Part shown: piece by piece, positions 9,159-18,333 of the stretch
Layout of the letters: every line of letters begins with the position of its first letter
Position numbering within the stretch: the first letter of the stretch is position 1
DNA from: a virus
Reading direction: 5' to 3' (one strand)
DNA length: 30,939 nt
IMG/VR virus record: IMGVR_UViG_3300013126_000150
Span: 1-30,939 of that record
Translations under genes and position numbers: made by a program
Notes under the pieces: model-generated
Told to the model about the DNA's origin: nothing
What the model saw: only the letters and a program-made list of their open reading frames with translations
The model's database searches: none

Positions 9159-10535
9159 TTAATAGCCTAAAACCAATTTAAATATTTCTGAGCCGTCTGG
9201 ATTTCTAACAATTGATTTTCTATTGTCTATGTATGCAATGTATCCAGAGTATGGTACTATCTGTGAATCTTGTTTTTGTAAAGCAACTCTTGCTGTCTGT
9301 GAACTATTTCCATATAAAATAGAATTAATCACAGGAGTTCCCAAGGTATTTAGTAGCTTTACTGTATTGGTAGTTGAATCGAAACTTAAAACTGTTGCTG
9401 TAAATGTAGCATCCTCAAGAGTACCATCTGGTGATTGATATACGGTTTCATCTGGAGTAAAATCACCAAATCCCTGTGATACAATAAAGTTTGTCGTTGT
9501 ACTATACGTTGACGAATTTGCAACATCAACAGTCACACCATAATATGCGTACGGATTTACTACTATACCAACTTGACGGAAGTCTATATCAGTTGGGAGT
9601 AATCCAGACTCACCATTAATAAATGAAGATGTTATCATTAAATGTGTTGCACCTAATTCGGCTGATGGATTAAAACCGTTTCCGCCAACTGGAGAAGGAT
9701 ATGCTACTGCAATTGCACCTGAACCATTTGCTGATGTAATAGATACATTTGCATATGTGTAATTTGAACCTGTATTTGCTACAGTCACATCAATGATTGA
9801 ACCAGAACTTACAACTGCATTTGCTGATGCATATTGCCCATCACCCGTGATTGTTATGAATACTGGAGATACCGCTTCATCGTATCCAGAACCACCTTGA
9901 GTAATGTTTATGGCATCTATACTTCCACCACCTGCAAACTTTAACAAAGGATTAGGTGGATTAAGTTCATATGGCACAGGCATCCATGATTCATCCATAA
10001 ATTTTATTTTTGTACCGGATGTAATCGTGTACATAAACTTCCATTTATAATCATCTGCGCCCTGAAAAACCTGGTTTGCATTGAATGTACCAGGTTGAAA
10101 GTACGGTTCTACTGTTGATTCGCCACCGTTATTATTCCATAAACATTTAAATACTTGGTCATATCTATTCTTAACATAAAATCTTCTTACTAATTTACCA
10201 TTACTATCCAATTCAAACATATCAACATCATCACGGTAATAACTATAGACAGTATCTGTTTGCCAATTAATTCTTTCTATAACAGGTGACATATCAAATG
10301 ATGTTACTTTTTTCATAAAGAAAATATTTTTAAATACTGTCTTTAAGAATTTTTGATCTTGTGTGGGAGTTGGAGGAGAACTTTCGTTATCCCATGGTAA
10401 AACTCTTGATAAAAAGCAATAAATTGATCCAACTGGTTTACCTGTTACCGGAAGTAGGGCTGTCGGTGAATAGTATACTGAACCTATTTGAAAAAGTTTA
10501 TCATTGTATGTTAAAATGGACGTATTTGAAGACAT
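9159..10535 (-). CDS. 8: Baseplate wedge subunit gp8-like, 458 aa
   Basis: Residues ~35-185 carry the pattern I associate with T4-like gp8: YCFLSRVLPWDNE, VYSYYRDDVDMFEL, VFKCLWNNNGGEST and YKWKFMYTI. In T4, gp8 dimers bind gp10 and gp7 in the wedge. Residues ~205-282 insert a beta module with two GxGY-like repeats (QGGSGYDEA, NTGSNYTYANVSI), absent from T4 gp8 as far as I know; the gp8-like part resumes near residue 290. An AAGGG Shine-Dalgarno lies upstream. It follows the fibre-like gene by 12 bases and precedes the 1775-aa gene by 9. Confidence 0.8.
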   Translation of the reverse strand: MSSNTSILTYNDKLFQIGSVYYSPTALLPVTGKPVGSIYCFLSRVLPWDNESSPPTPTQDQKFLKTVFKNIFFMKKVTSFDMSPVIERINWQTDTVYSYYRDDVDMFELDSNGKLVRRFYVKNRYDQVFKCLWNNNGGESTVEPYFQPGTFNANQVFQGADDYKWKFMYTITSGTKIKFMDESWMPVPYELNPPNPLLKFAGGGSIDAINITQGGSGYDEAVSPVFITITGDGQYASANAVVSSGSIIDVTVANTGSNYTYANVSITSANGSGAIAVAYPSPVGGNGFNPSAELGATHLMITSSFINGESGLLPTDIDFRQVGIVVNPYAYYGVTVDVANSSTYSTTTNFIVSQGFGDFTPDETVYQSPDGTLEDATFTATVLSFDSTTNTVKLLNTLGTPVINSILYGNSSQTARVALQKQDSQIVPYSGYIAYIDNRKSIVRNPDGSEIFKLVLGY

Positions 10536-10547
10536 TTTTAGCCCTTA

Positions 10548-11735
10548 TTATGCAGAAGTTATAGCAACAAATGTATTAGCTAAATCAGATTGTATGCTAA
10601 AGTATTTAAAATAACCAGAACTTGTGGCTGGTATTGTCACTGTAGTCGAATTTACTGTCGAATTAACTGCTGAACATCCATGTGTAACTGTTCTATTTGA
10701 ACCGCTTGTATTAGTAATCCACATTTCTACGATTTTACCTGGGACATAGTTAGTAAATGAAACTGTCATGTCAGAAACTATGTTAGCTTTAATCATTGAG
10801 TTTGCGGTAAAATCTACAGTTATGGCTGTTTGGTTACCCACTAATAGTGAAGGTACATATACAAATCCTTTTGTCGGAGAAACATATCCTGTAAAGTCTA
10901 CTTGGTCTCCAGTCATTGTTGCAATATTTACGGCTGTATTTGTATTGTTTGCTGTAGCCCAAAATTCTATTCTTGTGCCTTTTTCGGTGTCTGTAACGTT
11001 TTGATTTGCGATAAATTCAATTCTAGCATCGGCAAACTGACTGAATTTAGTTGTACCGTATGCATTACCTCCAAGACGCATAATTATATCACCTGCTTGT
11101 GCGGCTGTAGGTGATGCGGCTGTACCTCGTGCTCTACGCCCAATGAATGAAGCATAACCACTTGCTTTTGATGCATATGATTCTGCTACGATTCTATTGC
11201 CTTCTCCATCGGGGGAAACAGTTGTAATTGTATAACCAGGATTTGATGGAATTCCATACGCACCTCCTGCTGCTCCAGTAATCAATAGAAAAATTCCATT
11301 TCCGGGCATAGAAGAATTTTTAATTTCCATTCCATAATTTGAAGTGACATTTCCAGTTACAATTAGGTCACCAGTGATAGTTCCGCCTGTCTCTTGTACG
11401 GAAGTATTTGCTAGATCAAATGCTGCTTGAGTAAATAGATTAGCTGCCGCAATATTAGCATCAATTCTAGTATTAATTACCGAATTAGCCGAAGCCGCAT
11501 TAGCATCAATTTCACCTCTTAGTGTTGCAACATTAGCCGTAATTCTAGTATTAATTACCGAATTAGCCGAAGCCGCATTTGATGTAATATATGAATTTAC
11601 ATTTGAATATAAAGTTGATAGAGTAATTATACCAGTTGTATCACTATCAACGTCAACAACAACAAAGACTGTATTTGCTTCGTTCGTGTCTAGTGTAGAT
11701 ATATCTGGTAATTCTGTTATTTTTACTGTGGACAT
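10548..11735 (-). CDS. Tail-fibre-like protein, 395 aa
   Basis: The N-terminus (MSTVKITELPDISTLD) is like the head of phage fibre proteins that attach to the virion. Residues ~45-100 contain an Ala/Asn-rich repeat (NAASANSVINTRI twice), followed by GGTITGDLIVTGNVTS, typical of fibre shafts. The middle has GRRARGTAASPTAAQAGD, a phrase common in tail fibres ahead of C-terminal chaperone or binding domains. No peptidase S74 chaperone catalytic region is evident; the last ~120 residues look like a beta-rich tip. It lies between gp7 and gp8, where a peripheral wedge-bound fibre would fit. Receptor binding is inferred. Confidence 0.72.
   Translation of the reverse strand: MSTVKITELPDISTLDTNEANTVFVVVDVDSDTTGIITLSTLYSNVNSYITSNAASANSVINTRITANVATLRGEIDANAASANSVINTRIDANIAAANLFTQAAFDLANTSVQETGGTITGDLIVTGNVTSNYGMEIKNSSMPGNGIFLLITGAAGGAYGIPSNPGYTITTVSPDGEGNRIVAESYASKASGYASFIGRRARGTAASPTAAQAGDIIMRLGGNAYGTTKFSQFADARIEFIANQNVTDTEKGTRIEFWATANNTNTAVNIATMTGDQVDFTGYVSPTKGFVYVPSLLVGNQTAITVDFTANSMIKANIVSDMTVSFTNYVPGKIVEMWITNTSGSNRTVTHGCSAVNSTVNSTTVTIPATSSGYFKYFSIQSDLANTFVAITSA
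11463..11579 (-). repeat. Perfect 39-bp direct repeat, 78-bp period
   Basis: Bases 11463-11501 and 11541-11579 are identical and in frame, encoding the repeated NAASANSVINTRI of the fibre-like protein. The intervening 39 bases encode a diverged half-unit containing ANVATLRGEID. Confidence 0.88.
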
Positions 11736-11738
11736 TTT

Positions 11739-14700
11739 TTACCCTATTAATATTATTTTACCGTCTTGTGTTGTTAAACTTAAACCACTTTGTGTGGTTA
11801 TTTCAGACAAAAATCTTGTACCCAAATAATTATATATTAACACATCAGTGCTTTCTACATTTCTTCTAATTGATAAATTAGCACTTGTTGATGTGAAACC
11901 TACTGCGCTATTTAGTGTAATGATACCACTTGGATAATGAATCGCTGTTATGTACCCATCAAATTGGCTGGACGAATTTGATATTCTTACATTATCACCC
12001 GTGAATGCTATATCAATTAATTTATTTTGCGAATTGCTGTATTGCCCATTATTGATTAGATCATATTGATTTGTAATGGTAACTATATTTATTTGTGTAT
12101 TGGATGTTTCCACATTTGCAAAAGCAACATTTGCAAATGCTAAGAATACATTGTCCTTTATGATTGCTGTATTACTTACGTGATCAACTGATACGATTTC
12201 GGAAAATACATTTGGTCCTTTGGCGCTTCTTATTGTAATTTCTGCTCCAGTAGCAATAAATTCTGCCAAGTTTGCGCCAACCAAATCATTAAATTTTAGT
12301 ATATTATTACTTGTGTTTTCAAAAGTTCCATAGATATTGACATGTGAACCTGCATCACCAGTGTAATAACCAAGTGTGTGATTATTTGAATAATGTTCCT
12401 CTTTTTCATCTTTTACTATACCTTCAGCCTTCAGCGCATTATAAGGTATGATTTTTGTGCCTGAAGGATGCAATAGACCAAATAATACTTCTTGATACGC
12501 ATCAAACGATTTCTGTACTACAAGTTGATATGAAAAATTATTGTAGTCTTGATTTTGGAGAACTTGGAAGGAGCTAGGAAAACCATCATCGTTTAGGTAT
12601 TGCCCTTGCCCAACAATAAGCCCGTTTAGGAATCTAGCTGTAGCCCTTGCTGCACCGTTTCCATATGTTCTTATACCATTTGTGTAAACCGGATTACCTG
12701 ATGCATCTAATGTATTATATGATGTAACTAGGTCAAGATGAATGTTTGAACCTACAAGTCTATTAGTTACATTTAATTGTAAGTTTGTTTTTGTGCTTGA
12801 TGTGTAATTATAAACACGTAAAATATATTTTGAATCAAGTGGGTTACCGTCAGCTTCCAATAATTGTATTGAACTTACGTTTGCTTTAAATACTGCTTCT
12901 TCTAAAGAGTTTCCTTGATAAATTGCTTCATCAGTTTTTACTAGATTAGATGTTACAACATTCTTAACCACAAGGTCTCTAACACGCAACGAGACTTGAG
13001 GTGCAGAAATATAATCTTCACCATAATTTTCAATTGTAAAGGATGTGATTGCTCCGATACCTCTTTCGTCTGGTATTGCTTCTAGAATTGCACTGTCACC
13101 TAAAATACCACTTACACTTAGTTCCGCTCCTGATCCTGTAGATGGAGCACCAGACGAATCTACAATTGTAATTGTTGGAAGATTACCTTTTTTGTAACCC
13201 AAACCCCCCTTCGGATAAGTTATTATTTCCGATTGAGTATTTTGGTATGAATATTGTACAGAAATAATTGAGCCAGTTCCATTAACGGAAACATTTGCAT
13301 TAGCACCTACTCCTGTACCACCAGAAAATATAATCTTATCACCTTCCGAATATCCTGTTCCCGGAATATCTATGTTAATTGGACCAAGAATACCCAGTGT
13401 ACCAAGAAGCCCCTTTACTTGCCCCGCAGGATCTAAAGTATCATATATCGACAGCGCATCAGCAGTTGGAAGTGAGGTATAACCACCACCGCCATTGTTA
13501 ACTAACACCGATTCAATTGGATAGGTTGAAAAGCTTGCAAACGAAAGTGAATATGCTAGATTGCCAGTTAAATCTGCCGAGGTATTTGCAGGAAGAAATG
13601 CATATTCTGTTAGATTACCTTTGAATGTTATGCCTGTATTTGCTAATCTTACCCATGTTCCTGTTGGTGTACTGTTAGTGTTATCAATAAAGAAATATTC
13701 TGAATTTGCCACAGTTACAGTATAAGAACCATTTAAATTCAATTCACTATTTGCACCAACGATATGAATTGTATCACCTGTTGTTAACCCTGTTGTGCTT
13801 GTTGAATTGCCTGTAATGATTGTAGCATTAGCATAATAATCATGAAGGTATAATTGTAAAACACTTGCTCCACCTATCTCTGTCGATCTTATTGCGTTTG
13901 AGAGAAAATTTGTTGGAATAAAGTTAACATTGATTTCACCAGCTGGATCAACAGCAGATACGTTTGCAATTGCACCCGAGCCACCGCCCCCTGTAAATCT
14001 AATAACAGTATTTGGATCAGGTCTGTAACCATAACCACCATCTATAACATTGACTGCACGAATAGAACCTTGTGTAACTTCATTTACAAATGCAGTTGCT
14101 CCAATACCGTCAGTTGTATTTAAACCACCAAAGAAAATAACAGGATCACCCGTCTTGTACAATTGCCCTCTTTTAGCAGGATCAATATTAACTGTTGAAA
14201 TAGAACCTAATATTTTTGCCGTAAGAGCAGTCGAACCCGTTGTGCCTTGAGGAACAACTTTACTGTCTTTAAAATACAATGTTCTATTATTGCTGTCTAC
14301 TACTGTGACATTTTCACCTGATTGAAATAATCTTTGAATGTTGGAAATATAAACTTCTATTCTATTTCCTACGGCAATCGCCCTCTCTATTGTTGCGATT
14401 GATTTTGATGTGTCACCTACTACTCTTAAGTTGTCAGTAGATAGCCATTGTTCATCGTTTGTAGCAAGACGTAAACTTTTTGATATGTACCATTTACCAT
14501 CTGAAGCTTTGAAAACCGCATCTCTTGTTAGGAATATCTCAGCATCGGAATTGTACAGTGCTCTGAATAAAAATTCGTATGAAGCAGGAGTTCCTTTTTT
14601 TCCATAAAGTTGCTTTGCTATTTTTATTAATTTAGCTTTATCAGTTAGTACATCTTTAGGAAAATTTGGAAGAAATTCATTTAAATAATAATCAATAAAT

Positions 14701-14930
14701 TTATTATATGTTTCGCCTGGATTAATAAAATCTATATCATTATTATCTAAAAGATTTTGTGAACCTCTAATGACACCTTCTTTACCACCACCTATATTGA
14801 TTTGTTCCATCCATTCATAGTATGCTTGAATAAATGCAACAAATGTCTGATAATCACTTTCACTGCGAATGAATTCAGGTAACTGTTGAGATACCCTCGT
14901 CGAAATTCTTTTGGCGAAATCTGTACTCAT
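11739..14930 (-). CDS. 7: Large baseplate wedge protein, gp7-like, 1063 aa
   Basis: The N-terminus (FAKRISTRVSQQLPEFIRSE, SDYQTFVAFIQAYYEWMEQ) and the block LTDKAKLIKIAKQLYGKKGT, then FLFRALYN and FKASDGKW, match the long gp7-type baseplate proteins of cyanophage-like T4 relatives as I remember them. T4 gp7 (also about 1000 aa) joins the wedge core to gp8 and gp10. Residues ~286-335 and several stretches between ~460 and 650 carry GxGY/GGGGSGA repeats (GGYGYRPDP, GGGGYTSLP, GTGYSEGD, GLGYKKGN). Gene order 25-6-7-(fibre)-8 supports the name. It starts 2 bases after the gp6 stop with no clear Shine-Dalgarno, so coupling is likely. Confidence 0.75.
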   Translation of the reverse strand: MSTDFAKRISTRVSQQLPEFIRSESDYQTFVAFIQAYYEWMEQINIGGGKEGVIRGSQNLLDNNDIDFINPGETYNKFIDYYLNEFLPNFPKDVLTDKAKLIKIAKQLYGKKGTPASYEFLFRALYNSDAEIFLTRDAVFKASDGKWYISKSLRLATNDEQWLSTDNLRVVGDTSKSIATIERAIAVGNRIEVYISNIQRLFQSGENVTVVDSNNRTLYFKDSKVVPQGTTGSTALTAKILGSISTVNIDPAKRGQLYKTGDPVIFFGGLNTTDGIGATAFVNEVTQGSIRAVNVIDGGYGYRPDPNTVIRFTGGGGSGAIANVSAVDPAGEINVNFIPTNFLSNAIRSTEIGGASVLQLYLHDYYANATIITGNSTSTTGLTTGDTIHIVGANSELNLNGSYTVTVANSEYFFIDNTNSTPTGTWVRLANTGITFKGNLTEYAFLPANTSADLTGNLAYSLSFASFSTYPIESVLVNNGGGGYTSLPTADALSIYDTLDPAGQVKGLLGTLGILGPINIDIPGTGYSEGDKIIFSGGTGVGANANVSVNGTGSIISVQYSYQNTQSEIITYPKGGLGYKKGNLPTITIVDSSGAPSTGSGAELSVSGILGDSAILEAIPDERGIGAITSFTIENYGEDYISAPQVSLRVRDLVVKNVVTSNLVKTDEAIYQGNSLEEAVFKANVSSIQLLEADGNPLDSKYILRVYNYTSSTKTNLQLNVTNRLVGSNIHLDLVTSYNTLDASGNPVYTNGIRTYGNGAARATARFLNGLIVGQGQYLNDDGFPSSFQVLQNQDYNNFSYQLVVQKSFDAYQEVLFGLLHPSGTKIIPYNALKAEGIVKDEKEEHYSNNHTLGYYTGDAGSHVNIYGTFENTSNNILKFNDLVGANLAEFIATGAEITIRSAKGPNVFSEIVSVDHVSNTAIIKDNVFLAFANVAFANVETSNTQINIVTITNQYDLINNGQYSNSQNKLIDIAFTGDNVRISNSSSQFDGYITAIHYPSGIITLNSAVGFTSTSANLSIRRNVESTDVLIYNYLGTRFLSEITTQSGLSLTTQDGKIILIG

Positions 14931-14932
14931 TG

Positions 14933-17008
14933 TTATGATAAGTTATTGATTGTTACGTTAATGGAACGAGGATCGAATTCATCTAATGCTACTATTTTAT
15001 TGAATGTTGATGATAGTATTGTAGAATCTGGTACTACTGAAAGAGTAAACTGCCCAAGAGGATCATTTATATTAATTGGAGCAAAATCAGTTAAAGTAAT
15101 TAAACCTTTTTCATAATCTACTGTTCCTGCCGTAGGATTTAGAATTACTTTTAGATTGCTTGAGTTATAGTAGTAGGTCCTAAGCGCACCTAATTTACCT
15201 TCAAGCTCTGCTACGGCAAAAGCAAATCCACCTAAAGTGTCACCGGGAGCAGGGGTAATTGTGACAGTTGCTTGTGTGTAATTTGCTCCAGGATTGCTAA
15301 CAATGATATTTAACACTCTACCTGATGCAATGACTGCATAAGCTTCTGCTCCCGTGCCATCTCCTGAAATAGTAACAGTCGGCGCCCTCGTGTATCCAAA
15401 TCCTTGATTAACAACACTTATAGATGCTATGCCACCTGTAACAGTGGGTACTTCTTCGAAGAAAACATTTTGTCTTTGGAGATTATTTGAACTGGTATCT
15501 CTAATTGTAACACCAGGAAAAGAACTTATGCCCGCATTGAAATAATTTCTTTTTATTTTAAACCCAAAATTTAGTGAATAGGTTGTCGATGTTGTAAGAG
15601 ATGGATATAATTTTTTCTGTACTCTAACTGTCGTATCATTTGTTATGATTGATGCGTCTGTTGTCTGTATGTTTGTTATAAGTTCAGGTAATTTAAACGT
15701 TGAATTAAATGTATTTAATGTTTGCAACCCAAATGTTTTGATCGTATTGATGACACCATCTTTTATTTGCCCTGCGCTGGCCGTTGTCTTTCTTGCATCA
15801 TACAATACAGTTGTGTTCAAAAGTAAATAGTTATAATCTGGATCAACAATAACAGGTGAAACTGTCAGTACACTGATTGGTTTAATTACTTCTGTAATTA
15901 TTTTTTCTTTCTGCGTTGGTGTTAATGTAAATGCACCAAATGGTTTTATTGCGCAAAATAATTGCCCATAAACAGGCGGATCATTCTCTTCTCCTCCCCA
16001 AACAGAAACAGATTCTATTGGTAGTGATGTTGAATTATTTTTTATTAGAAAAATATAATCCTCTTTTGTTACAGCCCTTCCTTGTGTCAGATAAGCTTTT
16101 GGTGCAGTGTATTTAATTGATTCAATACTTTCTCTTTCTGCACCATTATATGCTGCTGTGATTGGTGAAACAATCGTATTTGAAAAACCCCCCACGCTTG
16201 ACATGATAGTAAAACTGTTTGCTCCTGATGCTAAAGAACCATTTGTGTTAAGATAGGTTACATTAACTAAATTATTATTAATAAGTTTTTTACCTAGAAT
16301 GCCATCCCCAAAATATATTTGATAATTACCATTCATACCTTCTTGGAGAAAATATACTTTGCTTTCAGAATTTAAGGACATATATTCTGTTGCAAGAGTG
16401 TATGTTTCTGATGATGTATTTGAAGATGACACTTGAACTGATACTGAAAGTGTACCAGTATCTATATTTGAATCTGGTATTTCAAAAATTTGTTGTGGGT
16501 TTGCTGCCGAATCATACAAAAAGTTATATGCTGCTGCAATTCCCTGAGAAATTTCTAGATCGTTGAATGTTGCAGTATTTGCCGTAACATTTACCGTAAC
16601 TGCATCCGTATTAACGAAGGTGTAATTAACACCATCAACAGATTCAGAAAGAAAAGAAGTGAACTTAGGTAATGTTAATGACCCAGCCGTAACTTGATTC
16701 ACGATAAGTTTGATAGTTGCCTTTGGTGCTACAGCAGATTTTGGAATGTAATTTAATAGTTTTGCATGAGATACCACTGAATTTCTTTGAACAGAAGAGT
16801 CCAAAAACATTTCGTTTGCTACCATATTTAAATAGTAAGCATTATACTGAGTGTTATATGCAAGTAGATCAACTAGAACAGAAAGCGCAGAACCTTCATA
16901 GTTATAGTCTTTAAGCGCATCTTGTTGCTTAAGAAAGGATTTAAGACTTTCTTTGATTCCACCAAAATCTAAATTTGTAATTTGTAAGCCTGAGTTAGCT
17001 GACGCCAT
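14933..17008 (-). CDS. 6: Baseplate wedge subunit gp6-like, 691 aa
   Basis: The N-terminus has the gp6 pattern: FGGIKESLKSFLKQQDALKD, YEGSALSVLVDLLAYN, then FLDSSVQRNSVV and LLNYIPKSA. T4 gp6 has the same layout (IKQNLIEWLNGQNEFLDYDFEG) and belongs to the Baseplate_J family; gp6 forms the inner baseplate ring that closes around the hub. T4 gp6 is 660 aa, so the length fits. Residues ~527-602 add two GxGY beta repeats (NQGFGYTRAPTVTISG, PGANYTQATVTI) that I infer to be an insertion near the C-terminus. Start and the gp25 stop share one base (TAATG), pointing to translational coupling. Confidence 0.88.
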   Translation of the reverse strand: MASANSGLQITNLDFGGIKESLKSFLKQQDALKDYNYEGSALSVLVDLLAYNTQYNAYYLNMVANEMFLDSSVQRNSVVSHAKLLNYIPKSAVAPKATIKLIVNQVTAGSLTLPKFTSFLSESVDGVNYTFVNTDAVTVNVTANTATFNDLEISQGIAAAYNFLYDSAANPQQIFEIPDSNIDTGTLSVSVQVSSSNTSSETYTLATEYMSLNSESKVYFLQEGMNGNYQIYFGDGILGKKLINNNLVNVTYLNTNGSLASGANSFTIMSSVGGFSNTIVSPITAAYNGAERESIESIKYTAPKAYLTQGRAVTKEDYIFLIKNNSTSLPIESVSVWGGEENDPPVYGQLFCAIKPFGAFTLTPTQKEKIITEVIKPISVLTVSPVIVDPDYNYLLLNTTVLYDARKTTASAGQIKDGVINTIKTFGLQTLNTFNSTFKLPELITNIQTTDASIITNDTTVRVQKKLYPSLTTSTTYSLNFGFKIKRNYFNAGISSFPGVTIRDTSSNNLQRQNVFFEEVPTVTGGIASISVVNQGFGYTRAPTVTISGDGTGAEAYAVIASGRVLNIIVSNPGANYTQATVTITPAPGDTLGGFAFAVAELEGKLGALRTYYYNSSNLKVILNPTAGTVDYEKGLITLTDFAPININDPLGQFTLSVVPDSTILSSTFNKIVALDEFDPRSINVTINNLS

Positions 17009-17403
17009 TATCTTGTCCTCTCAAGGATTAAGTTTATTGCTGTTGGTTCGACGTCATTACCAATAAAAAATTCTAGCCCAACACTATATCTATTATTGTC
17101 AATGTCTTCATCTACAGTAACTTGAGTTAGTCTAACCCTAGGTTCATAATAATTTATTGTATCTTCAATTTCTCTTTTGATTGACTGTGCAGTTAAGAAT
17201 GAAATGGGTTCAAAAAGAAAGTTTTCCACTCTTGAGCCTAAATTTGACTGAAATGGGCGTTCATATTTTTTAGTGAGAAGTAAATGTCTCACTGATCTGA
17301 TGACTGCCATCTCATCGTAGCTAACAGATATATCACTTTTTCCAGGTGTTCGTCTGAAAGAAAGGTCAATATCCGAATATAATCTTTTTATTGTCTGTGC
17401 CAT
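17008..17403 (-). CDS. 25: Baseplate wedge subunit gp25, 131 aa
   Basis: This is a GPW/gp25-family protein: YSDIDLSFRRTPGKSDISVS, then IRSVRHLLLTKKYERPFQ, the LGSRVENFLFEP segment, and the family's EPRV motif at residues 87-90. T4 gp25 (132 aa) has nearly the same length. It sits at the base of the sheath, contacts gp6 and is related to TssE of type VI secretion. The gene follows the only sizeable gap in the minus-strand operon (92 bp), and a NATAAATA box lies directly in front of it, so expression may restart here. Confidence 0.93.
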   Translation of the reverse strand: MAQTIKRLYSDIDLSFRRTPGKSDISVSYDEMAVIRSVRHLLLTKKYERPFQSNLGSRVENFLFEPISFLTAQSIKREIEDTINYYEPRVRLTQVTVDEDIDNNRYSVGLEFFIGNDVEPTAINLILERTR

Positions 17404-17409
17404 TTTTAT

Positions 17410-17417
17410 TATTTATC
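17410..17417 (-). promoter_or_regulatory. Possible late promoter GATAAATA before gp25
   Basis: GATAAATA on the minus strand fits the NATAAATA late-promoter motif reported for T4-like cyanophages. Only 6 bases separate it from the gp25 ATG, so by T4 spacing transcription would begin at or next to the start codon. Confidence 0.4.
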
Positions 17418-17495
17418 GTAGGAGTAAAATGACTTTTTAAAACTCGCAAACCAGTCGGAAAAAATTCTAGGCCGGAACGAGGATTTTCGAAATTT
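17418..17495. other. GC-richer non-coding gap between the 276-aa gene and gp25
   Basis: This is the longest non-coding stretch in the minus-strand operon. The core (about 17446-17482) is visibly richer in G and C than its surroundings, with CCAGTCGG, TAGGCCGG and CGAGG within 40 bases, and is flanked by AT-rich sequence including the 8-bp palindrome TTTCGAAA. I see no open frame with a start and no strong terminator hairpin. Confidence 0.4.
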
Positions 17496-18326
17496 TTAAA
17501 TTACCATATTATTTGACGTATTTGCCAAATTATTCTTCAAAGTTTCAGTACCAATCAAATTGTTAATTAGATATGTTTGAGTATTTCCTAAATTATTGAA
17601 AGTGCTTACAGTTACAGTATCTAAAACAATACTTGTTGCATTTGTGAAAAATTCCCAATCAGAAGTTCTTCTGTAATGAATGAAAGTATTCAAAGTCTCA
17701 AGATTAGTATTGATCGTCAATACTTGTGATTGAGTTACATTTGAAACACCCATTCCATTATCTGAATTATTTAGAGTAGTTAAATTTGAGTTAACCACAT
17801 ACACATTTGAATTGATCTCGGGACCTACAAAGAGGCTTGTCATACTTCCCAGTAATGGAGTAGTATTTTGAATTTTATCCGAAACACTTACAACACGTAA
17901 TAGAAAATTACCAATTGATGATGCGCTATCCAAACTAGGAATAGTATCCGTATTTGAGGTCATCACGTTTACACCCGAAACATTGTCCGTGTGTGAGGCG
18001 AAATAACCTAATTCATTTGCTAAATTCTGCGCAGTTATTAGAAGTGTATCATTTGCAGAACCCGAATCTGAATCAAATTCATGTGTTTGAATGAAATCTA
18101 TAATTGCAGTTGTGTTTGCAATTAATAAGTTACAATCATTTGCTAAAGGATTTTTGTAGTATTTTGTCAGTACCACATCTCCATTTGCAATATCATCCTG
18201 TTGCCATTGACTTAATTCAATTGGAGCAGCATTTAGATATGCCTTTGCTTGTGGAGTCAAATACTGCGCATCACCAAATTTATTGGTATCAAAGTTAAAC
18301 CCCAATCTTTCAAAAATACTAGCCAT
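17496..18326 (-). CDS. Conserved-type baseplate operon protein of unknown function, 276 aa
   Basis: I do not recognise a named family. The N-terminus (MASIFERLGFNFDTNKFGDA) is followed by AKAYLNAAPIELSQWQQDDI and VLTKYYKNPLANDC. The rest is Asn/Thr/Ser-rich with helical stretches repeating phrases like NTLNTxxxTLN and NANTTAII, suggesting a bundle of amphipathic helices. I have an unverified memory of similar proteins (xKAYLNQAP...W..DDI.NG) between gp5 and gp25 in cyanophages. A good Shine-Dalgarno (GAGGA) precedes the ATG. Position between the spike and gp25 suggests a hub- or wedge-associated structural part. Confidence 0.7.
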   Translation of the reverse strand: MASIFERLGFNFDTNKFGDAQYLTPQAKAYLNAAPIELSQWQQDDIANGDVVLTKYYKNPLANDCNLLIANTTAIIDFIQTHEFDSDSGSANDTLLITAQNLANELGYFASHTDNVSGVNVMTSNTDTIPSLDSASSIGNFLLRVVSVSDKIQNTTPLLGSMTSLFVGPEINSNVYVVNSNLTTLNNSDNGMGVSNVTQSQVLTINTNLETLNTFIHYRRTSDWEFFTNATSIVLDTVTVSTFNNLGNTQTYLINNLIGTETLKNNLANTSNNMVI

Positions 18327-18333
18327 GTATTCC

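Noticed and set aside
12086-12093. AATAAATA inside gp7 on the minus strand (and another near 23053 in the gp48-like gene)
   Set aside because: They lie deep inside genes with no start nearby; expected by chance in AT-rich DNA.
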